64,000 bases of DNA, taken from a virus. The stretch's first letter is position 1, and each line of letters begins with the position of its first letter. Shown here in pieces: positions 35,025 through 43,750 of the stretch. Location of the stretch: the IMG/VR virus record IMGVR_UViG_3300045282_000084, positions 1 to 64,000 of that record, one strand, 5' to 3'. The position numbers and the translations under genes were made by a program. The notes beneath the pieces are model-generated. The model was not told where the DNA came from. It did no database searches and saw only the letters and a list, made by a program, of their open reading frames with translations.

Positions 35025-38000
35025 TGTGGTCGGATCTCGGCTCGACCTCACTCTGGTCTCGCCGCAACTGTGTCGCCTTCGGCTGGTGCAGCGGATGGTC
35101 GCTACTCCATCGCCAGGATTCCCTGTCTACCAGGTCCTGAACAGCGCATACCAGCAGCAGGATTCGCTGGGTGTGAACGGGCCGCGCGGATTTTCTTCAG
35201 GGTCATACACCGATCAGCTTCAGCTTGAGGGCAGCTTCACGCTCAACTTCCCCAACAGTGAAGGGGAAGATGGAGTCTTGCACCGCCACCGCTTCATGAT
35301 TCTCACCTATCCCGACTATCACGTTGGCGATGAATGGTTCGAGATTTGGCAGGAGGAAAACCTACTGTTCGTTGGCACTCCCACTGGATGCCAGATTGAC
35401 GATCAGAACATTCAGATCACAGGCGTCGATGGTTGGTGGCTGCTGAACAAGGTCAGGGAGACTGCCGCTGGTGTATGGTGGCATGCCCCCAGGGATGTCA
35501 TGGCTCGGTACTCGCAGGCGTGGGTGGGCCTTGTCGCCGACAACATGATGGGACATCCGTGGGTGTTCAGCTCTGGTGCTGCACAGAACGACGGCAACTG
35601 GCGGTACACACGCGCCGAGCAGTATGGAGAGGGCGTCAGGCTGCGTCCGAATCTGCCCAACACCGTCGCAGAGGTGTGTTACACGCCGCAGGTCCTGAAC
35701 GCGGGCACCGGGCCAACGCAGAAGGACTGGTCGGTCGAGTGGGACTTCACGCGCTCCGATCTTTACACGCCAGCCACCGTGCCGACTTCTGATGGGGCGA
35801 CGACCGCCAGCTACATCCGCATTGGGTTCTACCTGAACTCAGTCGCTTCTATCACCAATGAGATTTTCGAGCTGACGATCTCTGAGGGAACGATCTTTGC
35901 TCGCTCCGGTCAGCCGAACACTCCTAACGCTTCGTGGAAGATCAACACGAAGATCAACACTCAGGCCACTGGCTTGCAAACGGTCAAGTTCGAGCAGAGA
36001 GACTACTGGATGTACATCTATACCAACACAAACTTGATCGCCTGCCTACCGATGCACGCTGCGAACGGTCAGACACTGCTTCCGTATCAGACCAGCTTTC
36101 TTCTCCCGTTCTTTCGATTGTATGCAGCCAACCTGAATGGTGGCGACGAGTGGGCGGTGGTGCAGAACTTCACCGTTCGTCAGTCGATGCCACTTCTCCA
36201 GCGCCACGGTGATGTGTCGGCAGTTCAGAACATCACGATCACGGGTGCTACCGGTGGTACATACACCATCTCGTACAAGGGCGCAACATCAGGAGCGATC
36301 GGCTTTGCCACCAACCCCTCGGCTCTCGTGAACGCCATGTCCACCATCACCGCCGATGGCGGGGTGACTGTGAGTGGAACGAGTGCGAACTGGGTCCTGA
36401 CATGGACGAACCCAGGGCAACGATCAGCCTTGATCGCCACGTCTTCGTTGACCGGCGTCACTCCCACGATTGCGATCTCCTATGGCGCAAGCGCAGTGGG
36501 ATCGAGCGCGTTTGGCTCCGCTTCCACCGATACCGGAGACCTGGTACTGCCGGGCAGTTACCCACCAGATGGCATCACCGGTTACTACGAGGACTGCTCA
36601 GACATCGTGAATCTCGCTGGCGACGATGCCACCGATCAGACGCACATGCAGACCCTGAATCCGCTACGCCAGCCGTACGCGGAGCGGGTTGACAGAAGCA
36701 TCTTCTTCGGTCAGTCAGACCATCTGATCGGGGGAGGTTGGCAGCCTGATGGCCCTGTGGGAGACCAGGATTTCGCGGTGCGCTGGGTCGGTTCGATCTA
36801 TCTTGACACCAGCAACGCCGACTATGTGCTGCGCTTCTCGGGTGGCCGCTATCGAGTGTGGGTGGGCAGCACCCGTTTCCAGGATGCTCTACTTGATCAG
36901 TGGCTCGGAGGGATTCCTGCCACCAATCAGGTCAGCCAAACAGGATGGTTGGTAGGCACGAGCATCAACAAAGGACCATTGTACGGCCAAAAGTCTGGCT
37001 TCTTCCCAGTGGTGATCGAGTGGTTCGAGTCCGACTATCCGCCTCAGCTCACATACCAGTTTGGGTCTTTCGGAGGCCCGACCTTCTACAGTTCCTCGGC
37101 CTGGTTCATTCCCGGCTCAGTCCTGTATGGCCCGTTGCAGTTGACGCGAGCCAACCTCGTTGGCTACTGGCCAATCAATAGCGGCATGATCGGCACAGGT
37201 GGTGGGCTCAACGACGAATCCGGGAATGGAAACGGCTTTGGGTTCGTTGGCAGCACCGCGGTTCACACACGGTGGGATAAAGGCCCATTTGTCGGCACTA
37301 TCGCTCAGAACTTCAACATTGACGGCGCCCAGTCACAGTATTTCTCGACTACCTTCAATGCCAATCTGAACCCCGTCAATAGCAAGTTCACCATCACGGC
37401 GTGGATCAGGCTCAACGGTCCCGCTCTTGGCAACACCAACATCATCATGCAGAGTGCGAGAGCGACATCTGGCTACTCGCTTTCGATCAATACGTCTAAT
37501 CAGCTCCAGTGTGTCACCAACAACGCATCGACTCTTGCTGGCACGACCACGTTCGTCGCCAATGTCTGGTACCACGTGGCGGTCACCTACGATGGTTCCG
37601 TAGCCCGGCTGTACGTCAACGGCATCCTTGAGGCTGGCCCTACCGCCATGACCTACACGGCGAACACCCTGGGAGACACCAGAGTCGGCGCTGGTGGCCT
37701 GTTCGGCTCGACCCCCTGGACGCCGAGCGGAGCCTTCGAGGGCCGAATCTCCAACCTGGTCTTCTACAACACGATGGTCTCCGCGGCCAACATCCTTGCC
37801 GACTACCAGCAGCGGTTCACCGTTGACCCCGTAGCACTGTCGCCACTTGGGGTCTACAAGGCCAACATCCGCCTGGATAGCCACTACAACCAGGTGCAGA
37901 CCCTCTTGCAAGCGTTCGGGCATCAGATGACGTGTGCGCCTCGGGCATTGGAAAGTGGGGAGTTCCCTGGCGTTCTCGCCCCCCATGTTCGGGTAGGCCG

Positions 38001-38961
38001 CGACACCGAGTACGTGCTGAGAGCATCTGAGGCATCGGGCTACTCAAAGACTGTGGATGCGACCGAGGTTGTGGACGCGCTGTACGGCGACGCTCAGGGG
38101 CTGGCCGACAATGTGACCGGCGCGCAGATCACCTTCGAGCAGGTGTCGGGGCCAGACGTGCAGCCTGGGGCGCACATGTTCATCAACCAGGACTACGACC
38201 AGCAGAGCCAGGTCAACGAGGTCTCTGTGTTCCAGGCGTATCTGGAGAACCTTCTTGCTTTGCGGTTGTCACCCTGGGAGCAGCTTGAGGCCCAGTCTCT
38301 CGGTTTCACCCAGGCGATCGACACGTTCCCCTTGACCGGGGCGCTTGCAGCCTTTCGGTGGCAGCCGGGCGACGGCGTACGGATCGACATGCCCAAGATC
38401 AGCCAGGTGGACGTGAACCCGCGTCAGATCATGGGAGTTCAGTGGCAGCTCTCCGCCGATGGGGCAACTCAGCCCGTGGTCACCTTCCGCCAACGGCCTC
38501 GCGACCTGTACCGATCGCTGAGATCCTTGCAGCAGCAAATCTTCAACGCCAAGCGCAACTACCAGCTCCAGCTCTACGTCATGACCGGATCGATCGCGGG
38601 CTTTGGAAACCAGCAGCCCACGTCGGGCGGCTCGGGGTTCGCCGGGAATGCGATGAACGCGAGTCGGTGCGGACTTCCGCTTGATCTCGGCAGAGTCGTC
38701 AGGATGGAAGTCGTTGTCCAGTCTCTCTCTGGGAGCGTGGGTACTCCTCACATTTGGATCAACAGCAACGCTGGCGGAGCAACAGACACTGGGATAGTTG
38801 TAACCCGCCGTGGTCGCTATGATGTGACCGGGTTTCTTGGTCGGTCGAATGGGACAGATCAGTTCGTGTCCTGCTTCTTCCGGGACACGATGGGTACGGC
38901 GATCCCAGCGTCCGCAGCCTACGGTGGCAACTTTCACCTGGAGCTGCTCGTGAAGGGATAG
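35014..38961 (+). CDS. large baseplate/tail-tip protein with Ig-like, PA14-like and LamG domains
   Basis: The GTG start overlaps the preceding stop. The 1315-residue protein begins and ends like a tail-associated (Tal-type) hub: an N-terminal YTDQLQLEGSFTLNFP part and a C-terminal stretch near 985-1170 (YNQVQTLLQAFGHQMTCAPR, VSVFQAYLENLLALRLSPWEQLEAQSLGF). Inserted between are an Ig-like repeat at about 400-490 (GTYTISYKGAT), a PA14-like beta domain at about 585-690 (VGSIYLDTSNADYVLRFSGG, FFPVVIEWFESDYPPQL), and a LamG lectin domain at about 720-930 (LVGYWPINSG, FTITAWIRLNG, WYHVAVTYDGSVARLYVNG). These modules are typical glycan-binding folds, so host surface recognition at the tail tip is likely. 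Confidence 0.75.
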   Translation: MSPDVVGSRLDLTLVSPQLCRLRLVQRMVATPSPGFPVYQVLNSAYQQQDSLGVNGPRGFSSGSYTDQLQLEGSFTLNFPNSEGEDGVLHRHRFMILTYPDYHVGDEWFEIWQEENLLFVGTPTGCQIDDQNIQITGVDGWWLLNKVRETAAGVWWHAPRDVMARYSQAWVGLVADNMMGHPWVFSSGAAQNDGNWRYTRAEQYGEGVRLRPNLPNTVAEVCYTPQVLNAGTGPTQKDWSVEWDFTRSDLYTPATVPTSDGATTASYIRIGFYLNSVASITNEIFELTISEGTIFARSGQPNTPNASWKINTKINTQATGLQTVKFEQRDYWMYIYTNTNLIACLPMHAANGQTLLPYQTSFLLPFFRLYAANLNGGDEWAVVQNFTVRQSMPLLQRHGDVSAVQNITITGATGGTYTISYKGATSGAIGFATNPSALVNAMSTITADGGVTVSGTSANWVLTWTNPGQRSALIATSSLTGVTPTIAISYGASAVGSSAFGSASTDTGDLVLPGSYPPDGITGYYEDCSDIVNLAGDDATDQTHMQTLNPLRQPYAERVDRSIFFGQSDHLIGGGWQPDGPVGDQDFAVRWVGSIYLDTSNADYVLRFSGGRYRVWVGSTRFQDALLDQWLGGIPATNQVSQTGWLVGTSINKGPLYGQKSGFFPVVIEWFESDYPPQLTYQFGSFGGPTFYSSSAWFIPGSVLYGPLQLTRANLVGYWPINSGMIGTGGGLNDESGNGNGFGFVGSTAVHTRWDKGPFVGTIAQNFNIDGAQSQYFSTTFNANLNPVNSKFTITAWIRLNGPALGNTNIIMQSARATSGYSLSINTSNQLQCVTNNASTLAGTTTFVANVWYHVAVTYDGSVARLYVNGILEAGPTAMTYTANTLGDTRVGAGGLFGSTPWTPSGAFEGRISNLVFYNTMVSAANILADYQQRFTVDPVALSPLGVYKANIRLDSHYNQVQTLLQAFGHQMTCAPRALESGEFPGVLAPHVRVGRDTEYVLRASEASGYSKTVDATEVVDALYGDAQGLADNVTGAQITFEQVSGPDVQPGAHMFINQDYDQQSQVNEVSVFQAYLENLLALRLSPWEQLEAQSLGFTQAIDTFPLTGALAAFRWQPGDGVRIDMPKISQVDVNPRQIMGVQWQLSADGATQPVVTFRQRPRDLYRSLRSLQQQIFNAKRNYQLQLYVMTGSIAGFGNQQPTSGGSGFAGNAMNASRCGLPLDLGRVVRMEVVVQSLSGSVGTPHIWINSNAGGATDTGIVVTRRGRYDVTGFLGRSNGTDQFVSCFFRDTMGTAIPASAAYGGNFHLELLVKG

Positions 38962-39023
38962 CCTGCGATCTAACTTTCCAAGTTATAGTTTCACGTGGCA
39001 CGTTGACCGAGGGAGCCGAAAGT

Positions 39024-39662
39024 ATGGGAGCCTGGAGCCAGTATTACGCCAAGGGCATGACGGGGTTCAATGACCCACAGGGATTGGGAATCCTCGCCCT
39101 CAAGACGCTGCTGTCGAAGCAGAAGTGTGGGCGCGGTTTGGACATGACCACACAGCATTTCGGGTCAACCATGGAACAGCGAGTGAGGGACTTTCAGGAG
39201 AAGGAAGGTCGCCTCCAAGTCGATGGCGTGGTGGGGCCGAAGACTGCGGCGGCACTTCTGCTTGCACCCAAGACACGTGCAGAGGCGATCGCCAAGATCC
39301 CCAACCGACTCGTGGCGAGAGTGATCGACGTTGAATCCGCCAACGACCCCGGAGCGTTCGTCATCCACGCTGACTCGGTAGATCGAGGGCTAGGGCAGAT
39401 CAACAGCAAACAGCGGCCCGACGTGACCGATGAACAGGCGTATGATCCCTACTTCGTCGTCGGTTATCTCGCCCGCGACTTGTCGGAGGCCGAGGCCATC
39501 TTGAGCGACTGGGACGCAGCCGTGGTGTCGTGGAACGTCGGTGTCGGCGGCGCGCGCAAGTGGCTCAAGGAGGGCAAGCCCATGCATCTGATGGAAGGCG
39601 ACTTCGACCTGGGAGCGACAGCTTCGCAGTACCTACTGCTCGTCCAAGAGCAGATCGCATGA
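39024..39662 (+). CDS. endolysin: peptidoglycan-binding plus lytic transglycosylase domains
   Basis: I chose ATG 39024, preceded by GAGGGAG; a TTG at 39003 is in frame. Residues of about 22-80 are a PG_binding_1-like domain (TMEQRVRDFQEKEGRLQVDGVVGPKTAAAL). Residues of about 95-200 are a transglycosylase core with RVIDVESANDPGAF (Glu104), DRGLGQINS and AVVSWNVGVGGARKWL. Such enzymes cleave the glycan strands of the cell wall at lysis. It opens the lysis cassette; the AT-rich gap before it (38962-39023, with TATAGT at about 38984) may hold a weak promoter. Confidence 0.8.
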   Translation: MGAWSQYYAKGMTGFNDPQGLGILALKTLLSKQKCGRGLDMTTQHFGSTMEQRVRDFQEKEGRLQVDGVVGPKTAAALLLAPKTRAEAIAKIPNRLVARVIDVESANDPGAFVIHADSVDRGLGQINSKQRPDVTDEQAYDPYFVVGYLARDLSEAEAILSDWDAAVVSWNVGVGGARKWLKEGKPMHLMEGDFDLGATASQYLLLVQEQIA

Positions 39663-40471
39663 GCGTCCCCGAACAGCACTCGACGGCCTATGAGGCTGTC
39701 GCGGTCGATGACAACTACCCGCTGCATCTGACCACGCCGTACAAGCGTGGGCCGAGGGTCGAGGTTCTCCAGCAGCACCTTGCCCGCAACCGTTTCAACC
39801 ATCCCTTCTACGCCCTCCCCGATGGACAGAGGGCGGGCGACGTGTACGGGCCTGGGATGGCGTCGGCTGTGCACCACGCCAAGTGGTGGCTGGGCTATCC
39901 CGGCTCCCACATAAACGGAATCGTGCGCACCGGAGCGCTGCTGTCGTTCCTAGTCTCTCCGACGAACCCACTGTATGAGCCGCTGCCTGCCTCCTACAGT
40001 GACCGACACCGCAAGCGCGTGGCTCCACCTCTGACGCTGGGTGAGAAGGCACTGATCAAGGCCGAGAGCCAGGTCGGGTACTCGCCGGGTCACTGCTCAT
40101 CGTATGCGCGCTGGTACGGGCTGCCATGCGACGCCTGGTGTGCGATGTTCCTGTCATGGTGTTTCGCCCAGGTCGGTGGCCACTTCCGGTACTCCTATGT
40201 GCCCAACGTCCTTTTCGACGCGGAGATGGGTCGCAACCACCTGGCTCTCACGCACCTACCGGCCGCAGGCGACCTGGCCATCTACGTGTGGGGTGGGTTC
40301 GGATCGGATCGCAACGGCGACCACATCGGGATCGTGCGGGCAACAACGGCCACCTCGGTGGAGTCGGTCGATGGGAACACCGGAGACGCCAGCCCTGGTG
40401 GTGGGGGACAGGTGTTGCAGCGAGTGAGGCCCCGCAGCTTGGTGCGGGCGTTCGTGCGAGTCTACGAGTAG
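39659..40471 (+). CDS. CHAP-domain endolysin with peptidoglycan-binding module
   Basis: The ATG overlaps the previous stop by four bases. Residues of about 25-100 resemble a peptidoglycan-binding module (KRGPRVEVLQQHL, YGPGMASAVHHAKWWLGYP). Residues of about 130-265 are a CHAP amidase/endopeptidase: the catalytic Cys in DAWCAMFLSWCF (Cys161), and the His in NGDHIGIV (His222), with AAGDLAIYVWG between. CHAP enzymes cut peptide cross-links or the amide bond to the glycan, complementing the upstream transglycosylase. The gene sits directly before the holin. Confidence 0.85.
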   Translation: MSVPEQHSTAYEAVAVDDNYPLHLTTPYKRGPRVEVLQQHLARNRFNHPFYALPDGQRAGDVYGPGMASAVHHAKWWLGYPGSHINGIVRTGALLSFLVSPTNPLYEPLPASYSDRHRKRVAPPLTLGEKALIKAESQVGYSPGHCSSYARWYGLPCDAWCAMFLSWCFAQVGGHFRYSYVPNVLFDAEMGRNHLALTHLPAAGDLAIYVWGGFGSDRNGDHIGIVRATTATSVESVDGNTGDASPGGGGQVLQRVRPRSLVRAFVRVYE

Positions 40472-40480
40472 GAGGAGAGC

Positions 40481-40783
40481 ATGTCGGGTTTGGCAGAAAT
40501 CGCGGGCCTCGTGGGCTTGATACTGCCCATGATCATCGCGGTCATCCAGCAGGTGCAGTTCAGCCAGGCCGTGCGCAGCCTGGTTGCCGTCGCCGCCTGC
40601 GTGGTCGCAGCAATCATCGTTGCAGCGGCACAGACCAACTTCAACGCCCACAACTTCGCCGTCGCCTTCATGACGGTGTTCGTCTCGACTGTCGTCTCCT
40701 ACGAGCACTTCTGGAAGCCCACCGGGATTGCACCGCTGGTGGAGGGCTTCACCAACATCAATCGGGGAGCAGGTATCAAGTGA
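40481..40783 (+). CDS. holin-like membrane protein
   Basis: GGAGGAG gives a strong ribosome binding site. The 100-residue product has three hydrophobic stretches at about residues 5-24 (GLVGLILPMIIAVI), 33-52 (VAVAACVVAAIIVAAA) and 60-76 (AVAFMTVFVSTVVS), with a short polar C-terminal tail. Position between two cell-wall or protein hydrolases supports a holin that releases lysins across the membrane. Topology and pore formation are inferred. Confidence 0.7.
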   Translation: MSGLAEIAGLVGLILPMIIAVIQQVQFSQAVRSLVAVAACVVAAIIVAAAQTNFNAHNFAVAFMTVFVSTVVSYEHFWKPTGIAPLVEGFTNINRGAGIK

Positions 40784-41619
40784 GCGGAAAGGCCACGGAC
40801 AATCTTGGTCCTCATCTGTTGGGGCGAAAGCCAATGCCCCCGGACGATCGGGACTACGAACTGCGCGACTTCCTCGACTCCCACGAGGAGGCCACCGACG
40901 TGCTAACTGCGGATACCACGTTGGGGGAACTGGTGGAGAGCGGCTGGCTCTCCTCCTGGCACGACGTGTACGCCGTGTGGGCGTGGATCAAGGCAAACCT
41001 GCTCGGCAAGAAGCCGACGCCGACGCCCGCACCACCCCAGCCACCGGTGACTGATGTCTCCTGGGGCGACCCCGAGGCTGTTCTTGACCAGGGTCAGACC
41101 GGCCACTGTGTCGGCTTCTGCGGCGCTCAGTGGGGCAACACGCTGCCGGTGGACGACAAGTTCACCAACGCTGACGGGGACGCGATCTACTACGCCTGCA
41201 AGGTGGTGGACGGTGAACCGAAGGCCGAGGACGGATCGGACTCGCGCTCTCTGTGCAAGGTGCTCAAGGCCAAGGGTCGCCTCGGTGCCTACGCCTTTGC
41301 CTCACACGTACAGGACGTGGTTGACTTCGTGAGCCTGCACGGCCCCGTGGGCACCGGCACGGACTGGATGAACGACATGTTCACGCCTGACGCCAATGGC
41401 TACCTCAACCCCACGGGAGGTGTGGCTGGTGGGCATGAGTGGCTGATCGTGGGCTACTCGGCGGCTGGCTATGGCACCGTCAAGGAGCCGTCGTTCGAGA
41501 TGCAGAACTCATGGGGCAAGTCCTGGGCCAAGGACGGTCGAGCCTACATCACCGTCTCCAACTACGAAACGCTGCTGGGCAACGGAGACGCCTGGGCGGC
41601 ACTGGAGCTGCCAGCATGA
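40780..41619 (+). CDS. papain-like (C1-type) cysteine protease
   Basis: The GTG start overlaps the holin stop (GTGA). The C-terminal 190 residues show the papain order: an oxyanion-hole Gln and catalytic Cys in DQGQTGHCVGFCGAQWG (Gln104, Cys110), the His in GGHEWLIVGY (His219), and the Asn in MQNSWGKSWAKDGRAYI (Asn243). The first 90 residues are a charged segment with a Pro-rich linker (KKPTPTPAPPQPP), perhaps a pro-region or targeting module; a true pro-peptide is not obvious. Papain-fold peptidases are rare in phage lysis cassettes. The substrate may be a surface or cell-wall-linked protein, but this is an inference from position. Confidence 0.78.
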   Translation: MSGKATDNLGPHLLGRKPMPPDDRDYELRDFLDSHEEATDVLTADTTLGELVESGWLSSWHDVYAVWAWIKANLLGKKPTPTPAPPQPPVTDVSWGDPEAVLDQGQTGHCVGFCGAQWGNTLPVDDKFTNADGDAIYYACKVVDGEPKAEDGSDSRSLCKVLKAKGRLGAYAFASHVQDVVDFVSLHGPVGTGTDWMNDMFTPDANGYLNPTGGVAGGHEWLIVGYSAAGYGTVKEPSFEMQNSWGKSWAKDGRAYITVSNYETLLGNGDAWAALELPA

Positions 41620-42293
41620 GCGATACCGCTGAACTTCTGCCCAACGAGAAGGCAATCGTCGTTCCCATCGCCCAGATCACCGAGAATCCGTGGAACCCGA
41701 ACGTTGTGCCTGACCACATCATGCGCGCTCTCGCCATCAACATGAAGCGGGCTGGCTTCAACCAGCCTCTACTGGTGCGACCGATGGCGGAGAACACCTA
41801 CCAGATCGTGGATGGTCAGCATCGGTGGGAGGTGGCCAAGGAGGCTGGGTTCGAGGAGCTACCGGTGATCGTGCGCGAGATGACCGAGAGCGAGGCCAAA
41901 GCCCAGACGATCGCCATGAACAAGCTGCGCGGCGAAATGGAGCCTGCCGACGTGGCCGCTCTGGTCAAGGACATCATGGGCGACATCAACCTGGACGAGC
42001 TTGCCACATTCTCGGGCTTCCAACTTGAGGAGCTTGAGGCATATGTCTCACTCGCCGACTTCGATTTCTCCGAGTACGACGAGACAGGTGAGGACGACGA
42101 CGAGGGACCCAGCGAGGAAGCCTGGGTGACCATGACGTTCCGAGTGCCGTCCGACGTGGAGCCGATCATCCGGTCAGAGATAGAGCGTGTGAAGGCCGCG
42201 TTGCGGACGGAGCACGACTCAGTTGCCCTGGAGGCTATCTGTGTCAACTCGGCCAACTCGCCCATCGAAGATTTCATCGGTGGGGAAGCGTGA
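41616..42293 (+). CDS. ParB-like nuclease-domain protein
   Basis: The ATG overlaps the previous stop. Residues of about 12-100 form the ParB/Srx fold (VVPIAQITENPWNPN, NQPLLVRPMAENTYQIVDGQHRWEVAKEAGF, LPVIVREMTESEAKAQTIAMNKL), with the signature DGQHR at 66-70. An acidic segment (DFSEYDETGEDDDEG) and a C-terminal alpha/beta unit follow. Free-standing ParB-like proteins are found close to terminase genes in many actinobacterial phages and may act in DNA processing; partner ParA is absent here. Confidence 0.8.
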   Translation: MSDTAELLPNEKAIVVPIAQITENPWNPNVVPDHIMRALAINMKRAGFNQPLLVRPMAENTYQIVDGQHRWEVAKEAGFEELPVIVREMTESEAKAQTIAMNKLRGEMEPADVAALVKDIMGDINLDELATFSGFQLEELEAYVSLADFDFSEYDETGEDDDEGPSEEAWVTMTFRVPSDVEPIIRSEIERVKAALRTEHDSVALEAICVNSANSPIEDFIGGEA

Positions 42294-42474
42294 CGGGCCA
42301 TTCGTGCAGGACGACGATGGTCGCCTTTGGCTCGACCCCGCGATTCTCGATCGCGACCGCCTGGGAGACTTCGACGTGATCGAGTGGAAGGGTCGGTACT
42401 TCGAGCTGCAAGGTCGCCGACCGTCAGACGGTTGGTGGTGGATCGAGGAGGTCGCAGGGTCACCAATCGACTGA
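42280..42474 (+). CDS. small protein, 64 aa
   Basis: The start is uncertain: GTG 42280 overlaps the ParB gene by 14 bases, and GTG 42304 is an alternative. The body is compact and Trp/Tyr-rich (DDDGRLWLDPAILDRDRLGDFDVIEWKGRYFELQ, GWWWIEE), suggesting a small beta barrel. A nine-pair hairpin follows three bases after the stop. No family recognised. Confidence 0.5.
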   Translation: MGKRDGPFVQDDDGRLWLDPAILDRDRLGDFDVIEWKGRYFELQGRRPSDGWWWIEEVAGSPID

Positions 42475-42476
42475 CC

Positions 42477-42498
42477 AGGGCATACGGTCGTGTGCCCT
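42477..42498 (+). terminator. hairpin after the lysis/ParB operon
   Basis: AGGGCATAC and GTGTGCCCT pair over nine bases with one G-T wobble around a GGTC loop, starting right after the preceding stop. There is no T-tract downstream, so termination may be weak or the structure may protect the transcript end. Confidence 0.45.
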
Positions 42499-42593
42499 AA
42501 GCCACTGCGAGCCTCACGGTCAGCGAGGGTTTGGGGGTACCTGACCATCACCCGACACTCTGACGACCGCAAAACGCGATACACGAGGGCAAG

Positions 42594-42782
42594 ATGACCG
42601 ACGAGCTGAACGAAGATCCAATCGCCGCGATGGATCAAGGAATCAAGGGCTTACACGACTTCGCCCAGGCGACCCGTGCCTGCTACGACGGCCACATCGA
42701 GGCGGGGTTCACCGAGGAGCAGGCGTTTGCGATTGCCAAGGCGTGGTTCCTGCAAACGGCGAAGGTGGCGAACGATGGGTAG
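42594..42782 (+). CDS. small helical protein, 62 aa
   Basis: The start follows GAGGG. The whole protein is two or three helices (DEDPIAAMDQGIKGLHDFAQATRACYDGHIEAG, FTEEQAFAIAKAWFLQTAK). The C-terminal FTEEQAFxxAxxWF pattern recurs in small phage proteins beside terminase genes. Its last 74 bases overlap the end of the reverse-strand HNH gene. Function unknown. Confidence 0.6.
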   Translation: MTDELNEDPIAAMDQGIKGLHDFAQATRACYDGHIEAGFTEEQAFAIAKAWFLQTAKVANDG

Positions 42783-43209
42783 CACGCCGCTTGCGCATGT
42801 ACCGTCGCCCCTGCTCAAGCACGCAGGTTCGACAGCGACGGTGGCCGTTGGAATCGACGCTCAGGTTGTCACCACTCAGAGGGTGACCCTGTGGGCAGTG
42901 GGTCTTCTGCATTTGGTGCCAGCCTGGTGGGCGCTCACATCGAAGAAGGTTCTCGCGGTGCGAGACTGGTCTGACGTGGGCCGGGTTGCAGCATGCCTTG
43001 GTGCTGCACACGAAGTGATCAAGCTCCTTGCCCTTGGGCACAGGCCCCACCAGCGTCGTGTAGGCCACACGATGGGCGCGCTTGATGACGCCCTTACTGA
43101 CGCCGTAGACTCCGTACCCGTTGGTGCGTGCTGCAATCCAGATCCAACAGTCATCCACTATCTGAATCTTGTTCCAGAATCGTTCTGGAAGGCGACTGTC
43201 ACCGAACAT
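42709..43209 (-). CDS. HNH endonuclease, reverse strand
   Basis: The protein matches HNH_3-type free-standing phage nucleases: RFWNKIQIVDDCWIWIAA at the start, RAHRVAYTTLVGPVPKGKELDHFVC with the first catalytic His, CCNPAHVRPVSHRENLLR with the Asn/His pair, and a second THCPQGHPLSGDNL zinc module with NGHRRCRTCVLEQ. These enzymes cut DNA at a specific site and often spread as homing elements. It lies opposite to all neighbours, between a small gene and the small terminase subunit. I chose ATG 43209; an in-frame start at 43248 would overlap the terminase gene. No ribosome binding site is visible for either. Confidence 0.82.
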   Translation of the reverse strand: MFGDSRLPERFWNKIQIVDDCWIWIAARTNGYGVYGVSKGVIKRAHRVAYTTLVGPVPKGKELDHFVCSTKACCNPAHVRPVSHRENLLRCERPPGWHQMQKTHCPQGHPLSGDNLSVDSNGHRRCRTCVLEQGRRYMRKRRATHRSPPSPFAGTTPWQSQTPAPR

Positions 43210-43222
43210 AGAGGGTATTGTA

Positions 43223-43750
43223 ATGGGTAGACCGGCGAAACTCGACAAAGAGGCTGCGTTCGAGCTGTACTATAATGAACTCGGCAAGCGTCGCCCATTC
43301 AAGGAGATTGCCGAACAGTTTGGAGTTGCGCCCTCGACTGTCGCCAAGGTTGCTTCTGATCAGGGTTGGTCTCGCAGAGCGTTTGAGCGAGATACTGAGA
43401 TCCGCTCGGCGGTCGATAGGAAGCTTGTCAAGACCCACGCCCAGCGCGTTGTCGAGAACTTGAAGCTGCTGGACGCACTCAAGGCCATCTTCGCCAAGCA
43501 GCTCATGCCTGGGCAGAACGGTCGCCCCAACCCGAACCAACTTCGGGAGGTGTCGGTGCGAGAGTTCATCGACATGATCAAGACCGAGATGCTGCTCACG
43601 GGCAACCCGACCGAGATTCCAGGAGAGTCCGCGCAGGCACGCACGTTGCAGGAGATCGAGGAGGAACTGATGGATCTCCCCGACGAGGACTTGGACTACG
43701 AGATGCGGGTGCTGCTGGGCGGACGAGGCAATGGCGACAGTCCAGGCTGA
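43223..43750 (+). CDS. terminase small subunit
   Basis: I chose ATG 43223 with GAGGG nearby. Residues of about 22-48 form a helix-turn-helix (FKEIAEQFGVAPSTVAKVASDQGWS), used to recognise the packaging site. A central helical oligomerisation region follows (VVENLKLLDALKAIFAKQL) and an acidic C-terminus (EIEEELMDLPDEDLDYE). It overlaps the large subunit by 20 bases. Size (175) and location agree. Confidence 0.75.
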   Translation: MGRPAKLDKEAAFELYYNELGKRRPFKEIAEQFGVAPSTVAKVASDQGWSRRAFERDTEIRSAVDRKLVKTHAQRVVENLKLLDALKAIFAKQLMPGQNGRPNPNQLREVSVREFIDMIKTEMLLTGNPTEIPGESAQARTLQEIEEELMDLPDEDLDYEMRVLLGGRGNGDSPG

